Positions 25,765 to 33,949 of a stretch of DNA of 64,000 nt are shown here, in pieces. Under the pieces are notes generated by a model that did no database searches, was not told the DNA's origin, and saw nothing but the letters and a program-made list of their open reading frames with translations. Source of the stretch: an uncultured Lachnotalea sp. (lineage in GTDB: Bacteria; Bacillota; Clostridia; Lachnospirales; Lachnospiraceae); assembly GCA_948470255.1 (NCBI GenBank), contig CAOKOS010000003.1:18647-82646 (forward strand). Reading direction: 5' to 3'. Numbering within the stretch: the first letter of the stretch is position 1; every line of letters starts with the position of its first letter. Made by a program: the position numbers and the translations under genes.

Positions 25765-28398
25765 TTAGCTATTTGTATCTGATTTTTTCTGTGCCGTTAT
25801 CTGCACATTTTTATCCGTATCACCGATGGAGGCTGGGTTTTTATTTTCCTGTTTTACAAGCTTCACATCGCTTTCTTCCTGCCCGGAGGCCAAGGCAGCT
25901 TCAGGCTCAGACTGTCTTGAAGGCTTACGGTACACCCGTCCAATCAATATGGAGAGGGCCAGAAGGAGCGCAGACACTACTGAAATCATCATTCCCAGTA
26001 AAAGGCCGTCAGGTCTGTAGGAAAGCTCTATGGAATGGGCACCTGCAGTTACAGGGATCGCGATCATGGCATCGGCAAAAACAACGGGTTCTGTTTCTGC
26101 ATTGTCTACTTTGACAGTCCAACCCTTTTCATAAGGGATAGAAGTATAAAGAAGTCCGTCATAAGGGGCGGTAATACGCCCTATTACAGAGGTATCCGTA
26201 TAGTGGTCTGTGATAAAAGGGGTTTTACCCAGTGTATCTATCAGGGCTTCAAGTTGTGCAAGGTCAAGCCGGTAAGCTTCAGCGGTGAAATTTTGCTCCT
26301 CCTGCCCTGTTGTTAAAGAGACAAAAGTCCCTGCTTCCAGTTTTCCTATATCCAGGAAAAATCCACGATTTACGTTGGAAAAATCCTTTGTGATATTTCC
26401 ACAGGAAAGGGTGACATCCTTGATGGAAGAATTTGTTACATCAATGTAATAGAAACCAGTTTCCGGTATGGTCAGGGTGTATTCCCCGATGGAAGAGGAG
26501 CTGTTCACAACAGGAACCAGAATATTGCCGCAACCGACGGCGTTTGCAAAGGAGTTCTGGCATGCGGCAGGGTTTGCCGCCTGGTAATTCCAGCTTTCTG
26601 CTATACCGGAGGGAAGCAGAAAACCAATGGGGAGACTGAAACGGTTTTCATAAAGGTTTACATTTTTGTCGGTATTTCGCAGAGTATATAATTCGCTGTC
26701 AAGGTTGTTAGTGGATAAAGTATATTTTACACCGAAGAAAGCTGAGACAAAAGGCGTTGCCCCTGTAAAACTGTAAGCATTTGTATTTCCCTCCAGTCCA
26801 AGAGCTTTGTATAAATCAGTCAGATGGGAGTTGGCAGTGGAGGAAAACAGGGATGCAGAATGATAACTGGCCAGAGCAGCATCATTTTTGGTTTTCCGTG
26901 GTTCTTTTTCCATACGGAACAGGCTTGTGTCTTCCTGCTCTATGGAACGTGCCAAAGTCCGGAAGGAATCCTGGTTTTCCAGGTAAGAGCTGCGGTTTAC
27001 AGTGGTAACGCTGGTGACAGCGGTATTCATACTGGACTCTATGGCAATGAGCGCAACGGCTAAGATAGCCAGGGCGGGTGCGTAGGCTTTGCGGTTTTTG
27101 TGGTAATAAAGCAACAATGCATAAAGTCCCACGAAAAGGAGGGTTACGTAGTAGATTTTAAAGGAAAAAGTTTCTTCCGTGATAATGACTTCGCACAAAA
27201 AGATAAAAATAACGACGCCCCAGAAAGAGCCGGAAAACTGTGCCCCGGTATTGGACTCCAGCTTTCTGTATGCTTCATAACACATGGTAAGAACCAAAAT
27301 AATATAAAGGAAAGACTGACGGGCAGGCAGGCTGTTTGGAAAATGGAATCCGTGCCATACAAAGTTAGGGAGATTCAGGGAAAATCCAATCAGCATGATA
27401 AAAAGCAGGACACCTTTGACGATTTTTTCTTTGCAGGAAATCTGTTTGTTGGCCATATAAAGAGGAATGAGCATCAATACCCCTACCCCACAGTAAATAT
27501 TGGGGTGGTGGTCAAGTCCAATTTCCACTTCCACATTGACAAAATGCCGGGCCAGCATCTCAAAACAAGAGAAGTAGGAACTCAATGTTTTAGGAATATT
27601 CACATCTCCTGAAGCGGTCAGCTGCAGAGCAAACAACACGGGAATCAGGAGACAGGCAGCCAGGCCGCCGGCCAAAAAAGAATAGATTGCAAAGTTTATA
27701 CATCGTTTAAGGAAAAGGCGTCGGTCGGATTCCATCACCAGCAGGGCGATGAAATACAGCACCATAAAAATACACATCATAATAGAAATATAATAATTGC
27801 TTAAAATTGAAAGAGCCAGAGTCAGGCAGTAAAGCAGACACTTTCCTTCTTTTACCAGCTGTTCCAAACCGAGAATCACCAAGGGGGCTAAAATCAGACA
27901 GTCCAGCCACATGATATTCCAACTGTAGGCAGCCATATAGGCAGACAATGCATAAAAAATGGCGAAAAAAGAGATTCCTAGATCTTTTGTTTTAAAATGC
28001 TTGCTTAAATACCAACAGAAAGAAAGGCCCGAAAGGCCGATTTTTAGGACGACCATATAGGTCATGAATTCAATGACCAGGCTTTGGGGAATGAGGGCAG
28101 CCAGCCAGTTTATGGGGCTGGCAAGATAATAGGCATAAAGCGCCACAAAGTTGGAACCCATACCAATGTTCCAGGAATAGCTCAGGCTGCCGCCATGCTT
28201 TAGTTTGTCCATGAATTCATTCATAAACGGGGCATACTGATGATACATGTCCGTCCGAAGGAAACTGTTATCGCCGAAAGGGAAGATTTGTCTTTGTATA
28301 AAAATACCGGTCATAATTACGATTGGGATAAAAAAGGAAAGGAGAAACGGGGCTTTCTCCAGTAAAGTTGTTTTCTGTCGGGAAATTTTCAGTGTCAT
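25765..28398 (-). CDS. YfhO-family polytopic membrane protein
   Basis: 877 residues with about a dozen membrane helices in the N-terminal 470 residues, a large extracytoplasmic domain (about 490-810), one late membrane helix (about 815-840) and a hydrophilic tail. This is the layout of YfhO proteins, GT-C-type glycosyltransferases in which early acidic residues ('FLRTDMYHQYAPFMNEF') sit at the expected catalytic loop. B. subtilis YfhO and Listeria GtlB-type relatives glycosylate teichoic acid with undecaprenyl-phosphate sugars. The adjacent GT2 (1 bp upstream) probably makes that lipid-linked sugar. A GtrA-like flippase is not seen here. Confidence 0.9.
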   Translation of the reverse strand: MTLKISRQKTTLLEKAPFLLSFFIPIVIMTGIFIQRQIFPFGDNSFLRTDMYHQYAPFMNEFMDKLKHGGSLSYSWNIGMGSNFVALYAYYLASPINWLAALIPQSLVIEFMTYMVVLKIGLSGLSFCWYLSKHFKTKDLGISFFAIFYALSAYMAAYSWNIMWLDCLILAPLVILGLEQLVKEGKCLLYCLTLALSILSNYYISIMMCIFMVLYFIALLVMESDRRLFLKRCINFAIYSFLAGGLAACLLIPVLFALQLTASGDVNIPKTLSSYFSCFEMLARHFVNVEVEIGLDHHPNIYCGVGVLMLIPLYMANKQISCKEKIVKGVLLFIMLIGFSLNLPNFVWHGFHFPNSLPARQSFLYIILVLTMCYEAYRKLESNTGAQFSGSFWGVVIFIFLCEVIITEETFSFKIYYVTLLFVGLYALLLYYHKNRKAYAPALAILAVALIAIESSMNTAVTSVTTVNRSSYLENQDSFRTLARSIEQEDTSLFRMEKEPRKTKNDAALASYHSASLFSSTANSHLTDLYKALGLEGNTNAYSFTGATPFVSAFFGVKYTLSTNNLDSELYTLRNTDKNVNLYENRFSLPIGFLLPSGIAESWNYQAANPAACQNSFANAVGCGNILVPVVNSSSSIGEYTLTIPETGFYYIDVTNSSIKDVTLSCGNITKDFSNVNRGFFLDIGKLEAGTFVSLTTGQEEQNFTAEAYRLDLAQLEALIDTLGKTPFITDHYTDTSVIGRITAPYDGLLYTSIPYEKGWTVKVDNAETEPVVFADAMIAIPVTAGAHSIELSYRPDGLLLGMMISVVSALLLALSILIGRVYRKPSRQSEPEAALASGQEESDVKLVKQENKNPASIGDTDKNVQITAQKKSDTNS

Positions 28399-28399
28399 G

Positions 28400-29401
28400 T
28401 TATAAATTGCCTTTCATAGTATCAGAGTTTTTATTGGGATGTTTCTTCCTATGGCCAGGTCCTGCCTCTTTTTCAGGCAGGTTGGTGGTCTTTAAAATAT
28501 AAATGGGCCGGTTTTTGGCTTCCATATAAATATGGGCAATATATTCTCCCAGTATGCCGATGGAGAGTTCGATGATGCCTCCAAGGAACAGGACGGCACA
28601 CAAAGTGGTCACGTAACCGGGCACGTCGATCCCGAAAACGAGAGTCTGGATAAGGGTTACAATAATGTAAAAAAACGCAACAATAGAAATTAAGAACCCG
28701 ATACCGGACACCATGCGGAGCGGGGAAATGGAAAAGGAGGTGATCCCGTCAATGGCATATTTTAAAAGCCCGCGAAAGCTCCATTTGGTAGAACCCAGGG
28801 TACGCTCTACATTTTCGTATGGATACCATTTGGTTTCATATCCGACCCAGGCGAAAATTCCTTTGGAAAACCGTTCCACTTCAGAAAGCTCCAGAATAGA
28901 ATTTACCATTTGCCTGGTCATGATACGGAAATCCACAGCAGCCGGAGGCATTTTCACGTCAGACATCCGGTTGCTTAGCCGGTAAAAAAGGTTGGAAAAA
29001 ACGCTCCGTATACGGGATTCTCCGGCACGGGTTGTCCTCCTTGCGGCGGCACAGTCAAAGCCCTCTTCAATGCCTTTCATCATATGTGGAATCATAGATG
29101 GAGGATGCTGTAAATCAGCATCCATGATAATTACAAAATCACCGGAAGAATAGGAAAGCCCGGCAAACATGGCAGCTTCTTTTCCGAAATTCCTGGAGAA
29201 AGAAAGATACCGGACATTTTCATGGGCCTGGGCCAGGCCATACAGTTTTTTCAGGGTGGAATCGCGGCTTCCGTCATCCACAAAAATATAAGTGAAATGG
29301 TATCCCGCCATGGAGGAGACGGCTTCTTCTGTAACCTGGTAGAAGGTTTCAAGAACCTCTTCTTCGTTGTAACAGGGAACAATAATATCAACAGAATTCA
29401 T
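28400..29401 (-). CDS. Polyprenyl-phosphate glycosyltransferase (GT2, GtrB/DPM-like)
   Basis: 333 residues. A cytoplasmic GT-A domain (about 1-230) carries 'VPCYNEEE', 'VDDGSRDSTL' and the DXD-type 'DADLQHPP', followed by two membrane helices (about 233-255 and 265-290). This is the GtrB/dolichol-phosphate-mannose-synthase layout, transferring glucose or another hexose from a nucleotide sugar to undecaprenyl phosphate. The gene ends 1 bp before the YfhO start, so the pair very likely supplies and uses the same lipid-linked sugar to decorate a cell-wall polymer. The actual sugar is not readable. The start has AAGGAAAACTTTT upstream. Confidence 0.93.
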   Translation of the reverse strand: MNSVDIIVPCYNEEEVLETFYQVTEEAVSSMAGYHFTYIFVDDGSRDSTLKKLYGLAQAHENVRYLSFSRNFGKEAAMFAGLSYSSGDFVIIMDADLQHPPSMIPHMMKGIEEGFDCAAARRTTRAGESRIRSVFSNLFYRLSNRMSDVKMPPAAVDFRIMTRQMVNSILELSEVERFSKGIFAWVGYETKWYPYENVERTLGSTKWSFRGLLKYAIDGITSFSISPLRMVSGIGFLISIVAFFYIIVTLIQTLVFGIDVPGYVTTLCAVLFLGGIIELSIGILGEYIAHIYMEAKNRPIYILKTTNLPEKEAGPGHRKKHPNKNSDTMKGNL

Positions 29402-29506
29402 AAAAGTTTTCCTTATTCCTAAAAATTCCTAAAGCATATCTTTTTGTAACGGCCAAATGGCCGTGTGTGCCCTATGGGTATAAGGGGGTACCCGGAGGGG
29501 ATACTA

Positions 29507-29640
29507 TTTTATCGCATAGAAACTTCGCTCCCCATACAACAAAAACTCTTCCGGGGAGCGCGCCGCGGCAGTATGGAATGATGCTGCCCAGGCAGCCTGA
29601 CGCAGGCGGAGAATCCTGCTTGCAGGATTCTTTGTTCTAT
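29507..29640. repeat. Dispersed intergenic repeat, copy B
   Basis: Left half has GAAACTTCGCTCCCC, then ACAACAAAAA and a GC-rich middle. The right end is GGAGAATCCTGCTTGCAGG followed by ATTCTTTGTTCTA. The ends match copy A at 7.6 kb and copy C at 38.25 kb. It lies between the GT2 and SSB-like genes. The rest of this 378-bp gap holds a small dyad (ACGGCC/GGCCGT near 29450) and AT-rich sequence with no gene. Confidence 0.75.
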
Positions 29641-29779
29641 TGTAGTATACACCTTTATAAAAGTAAATGAAGAAAAATTAAAAAAATATGTAATAAAACC
29701 GATAGAAGGCGAATACACATAGTATTAGCCTAAAAATGACGGTTGGGAAGATGAAGCATAAATGAAAGGAGAAATACCA

Positions 29780-30406
29780 ATGTCAGAGAAAATTATGGAA
29801 AACAACAAGGTAACAGTAATCGGGGAAATCATATCGGGATTTACCTTCAGCCATGAGGTGTTTGGAGAGGGGTTTTATTTAACGGAAATATCCATTAACC
29901 GCCTCAGCGAACAGACAGATATTATTCCTCTTCTTATTTCGGAAAGGCTGATTGATATCACTGGTGATTATACGGGAATGTTGGTGGAAGCTTCCGGTCA
30001 GTTCCGATCTTACAATCGCCATGAAGGAACGAAAAATCGTCTGGTATTGTCTGTATTTGTAAGAGAAATCGCTTTTTTGGAGGAGTTTGGGGATTATACG
30101 AAAACAAACCAGATTTTTCTGGATGGATACATATGTAAAACGCCTATTTACAGAAAGACTCCTTTGGGAAGGGAAATTGCAGATCTTCTGGTGGCAGTAA
30201 ACCGTCCCTATGGAAAATCTGATTATATACCCTGCATTGCCTGGGGGCGCAATGCCAGATATGCTTCCGGTTTTGAAGTGGGAAGCCGCATTTGCGTATG
30301 GGGAAGGGTACAGAGCAGGGAATACGTAAAGCGTCTCAGTGAAACAGAAAGCGAAAGGCGCGTAGCTTATGAGGTTTCCGTCAGCAAATTGGAGTGGATG
30401 GAATAA
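29780..30406 (+). CDS. SSB-like protein with two OB folds
   Basis: 208 residues. The C-terminal half (about 110-205) reads as a single-stranded-DNA-binding OB fold: 'NQIFLDGYICKTPIYRKTPLGREIADLLVAVNR', 'DYIPCIAWGRNARYA' and 'GSRICVWGRVQSREYVK'. The N-terminal half (about 8-105) has a similar strand pattern ('KVTVIGEIISGFTFSHEVFG'), suggesting a diverged duplicate. The acidic DDDIPF-type tail of housekeeping SSB, which recruits replication partners, is missing. It is a paralog of the replicative SSB, perhaps acting in competence, phage response or spore DNA; I cannot tell which. Start at 29780 has GAAAGGAG upstream. Confidence 0.88.
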   Translation: MSEKIMENNKVTVIGEIISGFTFSHEVFGEGFYLTEISINRLSEQTDIIPLLISERLIDITGDYTGMLVEASGQFRSYNRHEGTKNRLVLSVFVREIAFLEEFGDYTKTNQIFLDGYICKTPIYRKTPLGREIADLLVAVNRPYGKSDYIPCIAWGRNARYASGFEVGSRICVWGRVQSREYVKRLSETESERRVAYEVSVSKLEWME

Positions 30407-30409
30407 AAG

Positions 30410-30438
30410 TTGCATTATTCAGTAAACAATGGTAGAAT
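30410..30438 (+). promoter_or_regulatory. Putative promoter of the adenosyltransferase gene
   Basis: TTGCAT and TAGAAT with 17-bp spacing, beginning just after the SSB-like stop codon. Confidence 0.62.
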
Positions 30439-30474
30439 AGCAGAAAATACGATGGTAGAATCTGGAGGATGGCC

Positions 30475-30984
30475 ATGAAAAAAGGAATTGTTCAGGTGGT
30501 GTGCGGAGAAAGTAAAGGAAAAAGCGCCTGCGCGGTAGGTATGGCGGTAAAGGCGGCCGGACGCAGCAAGAACATTGTTATCATCCAGTTCCTGAAGGGG
30601 AAAAATGAGGAAACTGAAATCAGTAAACGGCTGGAGCCTGAGATTAAGGTGTTTTCATTTGAGAAATCGGAGAAACATTATTGTGATTTAAATGAGGAAG
30701 AGAGACAGGAAGAAGCGGCAAACATGAAAAACGGTGTAAATTTTGCCAAGAAAGTACTGTCTACCCGCGGCTGTGACATTCTGGTTCTTGATGAAATATT
30801 GGGATTGGTGGATTGCGGAATTATTGAAGCTATGGATATTGAACGGCTTTTGGAAGCCAGGGCTGAAGATGTGGATGTAATCTTGACGGGGATTGTGTTC
30901 CCGGAAGAACTGAGCTGCTGCGTGGATCGGGTTTCCCGGATTGAGTCTGTGGATATTGAGGGTATTTGCCAGAAACATAGTTGA
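30475..30984 (+). CDS. Cob(I)alamin adenosyltransferase (CobA/BtuR type)
   Basis: 169 residues, P-loop fold. The Walker A is 'GESKGKSACAVGMAVKA' (a GxSKGKS variant of the usual GNGKGKTTAA), followed by 'VIIQFLKG' and the Walker B-like 'CDILVLDEILGLVDCG', all characteristic of CobA/CobO/BtuR. It adds the adenosyl group to reduced corrinoids. The family is usually around 170-200 residues, so this is near full length. No other corrinoid gene is near, pointing to salvage. The start at 30475 is preferred because GGAGG is spaced correctly from it; the track start is two codons earlier. The Ser in place of Thr in the P-loop is a mild deviation. Confidence 0.86.
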   Translation: MKKGIVQVVCGESKGKSACAVGMAVKAAGRSKNIVIIQFLKGKNEETEISKRLEPEIKVFSFEKSEKHYCDLNEEERQEEAANMKNGVNFAKKVLSTRGCDILVLDEILGLVDCGIIEAMDIERLLEARAEDVDVILTGIVFPEELSCCVDRVSRIESVDIEGICQKHS

Positions 30985-31003
30985 AAGTTTTTGAGATCGG
31001 CGG

Positions 31004-31032
31004 TTGACAATATGGAATAATAGTGTTATGAT
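31004..31032 (+). promoter_or_regulatory. Promoter of the lysine-riboswitch/dapAB transcript
   Basis: TTGACA and TATGAT with 17-bp spacing; transcription would begin about 20 bp before the riboswitch. Confidence 0.85.
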
Positions 31033-31052
31033 GTCCAAAAGAATTGAATAAC

Positions 31053-31219
31053 TAAGGTAGAGGTTGCGTTTTTCATCAGTATTCCGGCTGATATGCACAG
31101 GCATAGAGGAGGACGGAGGAAAGGGAAAAGCGCCGAAGGGACGAATAGCCTGGATAGGAGTTCCTGGGCATATGGTGAAAAACCATATGACTGTCATCCA
31201 GCCGGATGGAGCGCTACTA
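31053..31219 (+). ncRNA. Lysine riboswitch (L box)
   Basis: About 165-nt leader carrying the L-box landmarks in order: AGAGGTTGCG at the 5' base, AGTA in the first arm, GAGGAGGAC, the GCGCCGAAGGG element, CTGGGCATATGGTG, ACTGTCATCCAGCC, and the closing GGATGGAGCGCTACT that pairs with the 5' end. In this family lysine binding favours terminator formation and lowers expression of the downstream lysine genes. Here dapA and dapB follow, which fits perfectly. Confidence 0.95.
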
Positions 31220-31267
31220 AAAAGATTTTTCGGCATGTGTTTTTATATGGTGTCGTTATTGAATTTA

Positions 31268-31296
31268 GAGAGCTGATTTCCGGTCAGCTCTTTTTG
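31268..31296 (+). terminator. Riboswitch attenuator terminator
   Basis: GAGCTGA / TCAGCTC stem with a TTTCCGG loop and a TTTTTG run. It sits between the lysine aptamer and dapA, as expected for transcriptional attenuation. Confidence 0.9.
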
Positions 31297-31345
31297 TTGT
31301 ATAGGAAACTTTGCTTCCAATATGACAAAAAACCCTATGGGGATC
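31291..31345 (+). repeat. Dispersed repeat, left end only (copy D)
   Basis: TTTTTGTTGTATAGGAAACT continues into an imperfect palindrome closed by GACAAAAA, then CCCTATGGGGATC. It directly abuts the attenuator, so the terminator's T run is shared with the repeat's left edge. A diverged sister copy sits in the same place after the T-box terminator at 54.58 kb. Confidence 0.7.
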
Positions 31346-31391
31346 AAAAATTTTTTGAAAAATGTTATATAATTTAGAAGGAGGAAAACAA

Positions 31392-32282
31392 ATGGCAGTA
31401 TTTAAAGGCGCAGGTGTGGCGATTGTCACTCCGTTTTGTGAAGATGGGGCTGTAAACTATGATAAACTGACAGAGATTTTAGAGGAGCAGATCACGGGAG
31501 GCACCGACAGTATTATTATATGCGGTACAACAGGGGAGGCTTCGACTTTAAGCCATGAAGAACATTTAGATGTGATCGGGCATACGGTGAAGGTGGTAAA
31601 TGGACGGATTCCTGTGATTGCAGGAACTGGTTCCAACAGTACGGAAACAGCAGTGTACCTTTCTGTGGAGGCGGAGAAGCTGGGGGCAGATGCCCTTCTT
31701 CAGGTAACCCCTTACTATAATAAAGCGACACAGAAAGGTCTGATTGCCCATTTTAGCGCAGTGGCAAATGCAGTGAAGATTCCTGTTATTTTGTACAATG
31801 TGCCCAGCCGTACTGGCTGCAATATCCTTCCTGAGACAGCAGTTTACCTGGCAAAAAATGTTTCCAATATTGTGGGAATCAAAGAAGCCTGCGGGAATAT
31901 CTCCCAAATTGCAAAATTAGCACAGCTGGCAGACGGTTGCATTGATATTTATTCGGGGAATGACGATCAAGTGGTACCGATTCTTTCTCTGGGGGGCCTG
32001 GGTGTGATTTCCGTACTTTCCAATGTGGCTCCGAAGCAGACACACGATATGGTGATGGCTTATTTAGAAGGGAACGTGGCAGAAAGCAGAAAAATGCAGC
32101 TGGAGGCCCTTCCGCTCATTGATGCCTTGTTCTGTGAAGTAAATCCGATTCCTGTCAAGACAGCTATGAACCTTATGGGTAAAGAATGTGGGCCTTTACG
32201 GGGTCCCCTGTCACCGATGGAACCTCAGAACGTGGAACGGTTAAAGGCGGCCATGGAAGCTTACGGGCTTCAGGTGGTATAG
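31392..32282 (+). CDS. dapA: 4-Hydroxy-tetrahydrodipicolinate synthase
   Basis: 296 residues, TIM barrel of the NAL family. It condenses pyruvate with aspartate semialdehyde, the first committed step to lysine, diaminopimelate and dipicolinate. Visible landmarks are '[14 protein letters not shown]' (substrate binding), '[10 protein letters not shown]', 'LYNVPSRTG' (catalytic Tyr) and 'GIKEACGN' with the Schiff-base Lys. The start is MAVFKG at 31392 behind AAGGAGG; the track's ten-residue extension lies in the leader. Control is by the lysine riboswitch upstream. dapB follows 34 bp downstream. Its product also feeds spore dipicolinate, handled by the SpoVA proteins encoded elsewhere in the window. 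Confidence 0.98.
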   Translation: MAVFKGAGVAIVTPFCEDGAVNYDKLTEILEEQITGGTDSIIICGTTGEASTLSHEEHLDVIGHTVKVVNGRIPVIAGTGSNSTETAVYLSVEAEKLGADALLQVTPYYNKATQKGLIAHFSAVANAVKIPVILYNVPSRTGCNILPETAVYLAKNVSNIVGIKEACGNISQIAKLAQLADGCIDIYSGNDDQVVPILSLGGLGVISVLSNVAPKQTHDMVMAYLEGNVAESRKMQLEALPLIDALFCEVNPIPVKTAMNLMGKECGPLRGPLSPMEPQNVERLKAAMEAYGLQVV

Positions 32283-32316
32283 ATAAAGAGGAAAAATTAC
32301 GGGAGGTTTCCAGATT

Positions 32317-33072
32317 ATGGTACGAGCAATTATGCACGGCTGCAATGGCCATATGGGGCAGGTGATTACCGGGCTGGCAGCAGAAGACAGTGAGCTTGGG
32401 ATTGTGGCAGGGATTGACCTGTCGGATCATATTAAAAATACGTATCCGGTTTTTAAGACCCTGGAAGAATGTAACGTGGAGGCAGATGTGATCATCGATT
32501 TCTGCTCTGCAAAGGCGGTGGATGCCTTGCTTGCCTACAGCGTGGCAAAGAAAATCCCGGTGGTAGTGTGTACAACCGGCCTTTCGGAAGCGCAGGTGGA
32601 AAAGGTCAGGAACGCTTCGGCTTCTGTGGCAGTCCTTAAATCAGCCAACATGTCCCTTGGGATTAATATGTTTTTGAAACTTTTGAAAGAGGCGGCGGTT
32701 ACGCTGGCCCCTGCCGGCTTTGATATGGAAATTGTAGAGCGTCACCATAACCAGAAGGTCGACGCACCCAGCGGAACAGCGCTGGCTTTAGCAGATTCCA
32801 TGAATGAAGCCCTGGATCATGGATATTCGTATAAATACGACCGTTCAAAAGAACGGGTGAAACGTTCCAAAACGGAGATTGGCATCAGCGCTGTCCGTGG
32901 CGGAAACATCGTGGGAGAACATGAGGTCATCTTTGCGGGAACGGATGAGGTGATCGAGTTTAAACATACGGCATATTCCAAGGCGGTTTTTGCAAAAGGA
33001 GCCCTTGAGGCCGCAAAATTTTTGGCGGGGAAGCCTGCAGGATTTTATGATATGAGTGATGTGATCGGCTGA
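32317..33072 (+). CDS. dapB: 4-Hydroxy-tetrahydrodipicolinate reductase
   Basis: 251 residues. NAD(P)H-dependent enzyme following DapA. The nucleotide-binding motif is 'HGCNGHMGQVITGL' near the N-terminus, and the DapB signature 'VERHHNQKVDAPSGTALALAD' carries the catalytic His and substrate-binding Lys. The C-terminal 'GEHEVIFAGTDEVIEFKHTAYSKAVFAKGALEAAKFL' is also characteristic. It lies in one operon with dapA under the lysine riboswitch. The start is ATG 32317 with a GGGAGG ribosome site. No oddities. Confidence 0.98.
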   Translation: MVRAIMHGCNGHMGQVITGLAAEDSELGIVAGIDLSDHIKNTYPVFKTLEECNVEADVIIDFCSAKAVDALLAYSVAKKIPVVVCTTGLSEAQVEKVRNASASVAVLKSANMSLGINMFLKLLKEAAVTLAPAGFDMEIVERHHNQKVDAPSGTALALADSMNEALDHGYSYKYDRSKERVKRSKTEIGISAVRGGNIVGEHEVIFAGTDEVIEFKHTAYSKAVFAKGALEAAKFLAGKPAGFYDMSDVIG

Positions 33073-33167
33073 TACCGCTGGTTTTTACATGGAAAAATTT
33101 TACAAATTAGTTTTCGCGCTTCCTGTACATATTATAAGTAGAAAATGTGTAAGAAGGAGAGAAAGCT

Positions 33168-33557
33168 ATGAAAACAAAACGTTTTTTGACTGTAGCAGCG
33201 CTTTTTCTGCTGACAGCTACTTTGCTGCTTTCCGGTTGTGGCTGGGGAAAGGGCGATGACAAAGAAACCACCAATGGCGCAGAAACCCATGAGCCTGCCA
33301 GCAGCGAAAGCGGAAGCAACGGCACTTCAGATAAAAATGAGGGCCAGAGCGGTGCAGAGACAAAGAATGACAACAGCACCAGCGCAACAAGTGGAGCTGG
33401 AACAACTGGAACAAGCGGGGCCGGAACCAACGGAACGAGTGGAGCCGGGACAAATGGAACCGACGGAGCTTTGGATGATGTGGGAGATGACGTCAGCAAG
33501 GCCATTGATGATGTGGGCAATGACTTAAGCCGCGGCCTTGAGGATGCCACAGAGTAA
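33168..33557 (+). CDS. Small low-complexity lipoprotein
   Basis: 129 residues. A lipoprotein signal peptide ends in LLSGC with the acylated Cys at 24. The mature part is almost entirely Ser, Thr, Gly, Asn and Glu, with tandem GTSGAGTNGTSGAGTNGT repeats near residues 78-98, then an acidic helix 'LDDVGDDVSKAIDDVGNDLSRGLEDATE' containing the repeated 'DDVGxD'. A flexible surface tether with a short C-terminal helix is the likely form. Function unknown. The start has AGAAGGAGAG upstream. The gene follows dapB by 95 bp and ends before a clear terminator; a link to lysine synthesis is not implied. Confidence 0.85.
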   Translation: MKTKRFLTVAALFLLTATLLLSGCGWGKGDDKETTNGAETHEPASSESGSNGTSDKNEGQSGAETKNDNSTSATSGAGTTGTSGAGTNGTSGAGTNGTDGALDDVGDDVSKAIDDVGNDLSRGLEDATE

Positions 33558-33623
33558 CCATGTCAGGAAAAGGGAACCTTGCAGGAATATTTACTGCATA
33601 GGACGCAAAAACAGAATAAAAAT

Positions 33624-33664
33624 AAAATTGGCTGCATCTATTGTGGGGTGCGGCCAATTTTATT
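33624..33664 (+). terminator. Terminator after the lipoprotein gene
   Basis: AAAATTGGC / GCCAATTTT arms extended inward by GCA/TGC, followed by TATTG. Confidence 0.8.
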
Positions 33665-33675
33665 GAATTTTGCGG

Positions 33676-33704
33676 TTGCGTTATCAATGGCCTTATATTA
33701 TAAT
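33676..33704 (+). promoter_or_regulatory. purB promoter
   Basis: TTGCGT and TATAAT with 17-bp spacing. It predicts a start near 33711 and a leader of about 240 nt before purB. Confidence 0.75.
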
Positions 33705-33710
33705 TTACTC

Positions 33711-33925
33711 GTGTTTTAAGGAAATGACGGCTTATTATCTTGCCAGGGAAACAACCTGCAGACGGCTTCTGGTGTGCAGAGCCTGTTTCAGTGGCAAATA
33801 CCTCATTGGGCCTCTAACGGAGAACATCCGTGGGGGGATACATAAAATAATTGCAAAAACATGCAAAGTATATTTAATGATACCGATTGGAGCGAGTGTG
33901 CTCTTGTCAACCGACGGTATGAATG
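33711..33925 (+). ncRNA. Structured 5' leader of purB, candidate regulatory RNA
   Basis: Four hairpins can be drawn. The first (33740-33797) has three stacked stems: TTGCCA/TGGCAA, GAAACA/TGTTTC and CTGCA/TGCAG. The second (33811-33835) closes with CGGA/TCCG. The third (33851-33866) is TTGCA/TGCAA. The fourth (33880-33920) has ATACCG/CGGTAT and GAGC/GCTC and ends about 20 bp before the purB ribosome site. I do not recognise a known riboswitch class (not a purine aptamer, not T-box, not ykkC by eye). A free-standing small RNA is an alternative reading. Confidence 0.5.
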
Positions 33926-33949
33926 GTGAATGTTGGAAAGGAAACCGCT

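Noticed and set aside
30475-30984. ATP-corrinoid adenosyltransferase as the head of a cobalamin operon or riboswitch-controlled gene
   Set aside because: No B12-box element upstream and no other corrinoid gene next to it; the following RNA is a lysine riboswitch for dapA.
33399-33470. Tandem repeats in the lipoprotein gene as a CRISPR-like array
   Set aside because: The repeats are in-frame codon repeats for Gly/Thr/Ser/Asn with no spacers. No CRISPR array or cas gene was seen anywhere in the window.
33711-33925. purB leader as 6S RNA
   Set aside because: The 5' and 3' ends do not form the long closing stem with a central bubble expected of 6S RNA; not excluded without a covariance search.
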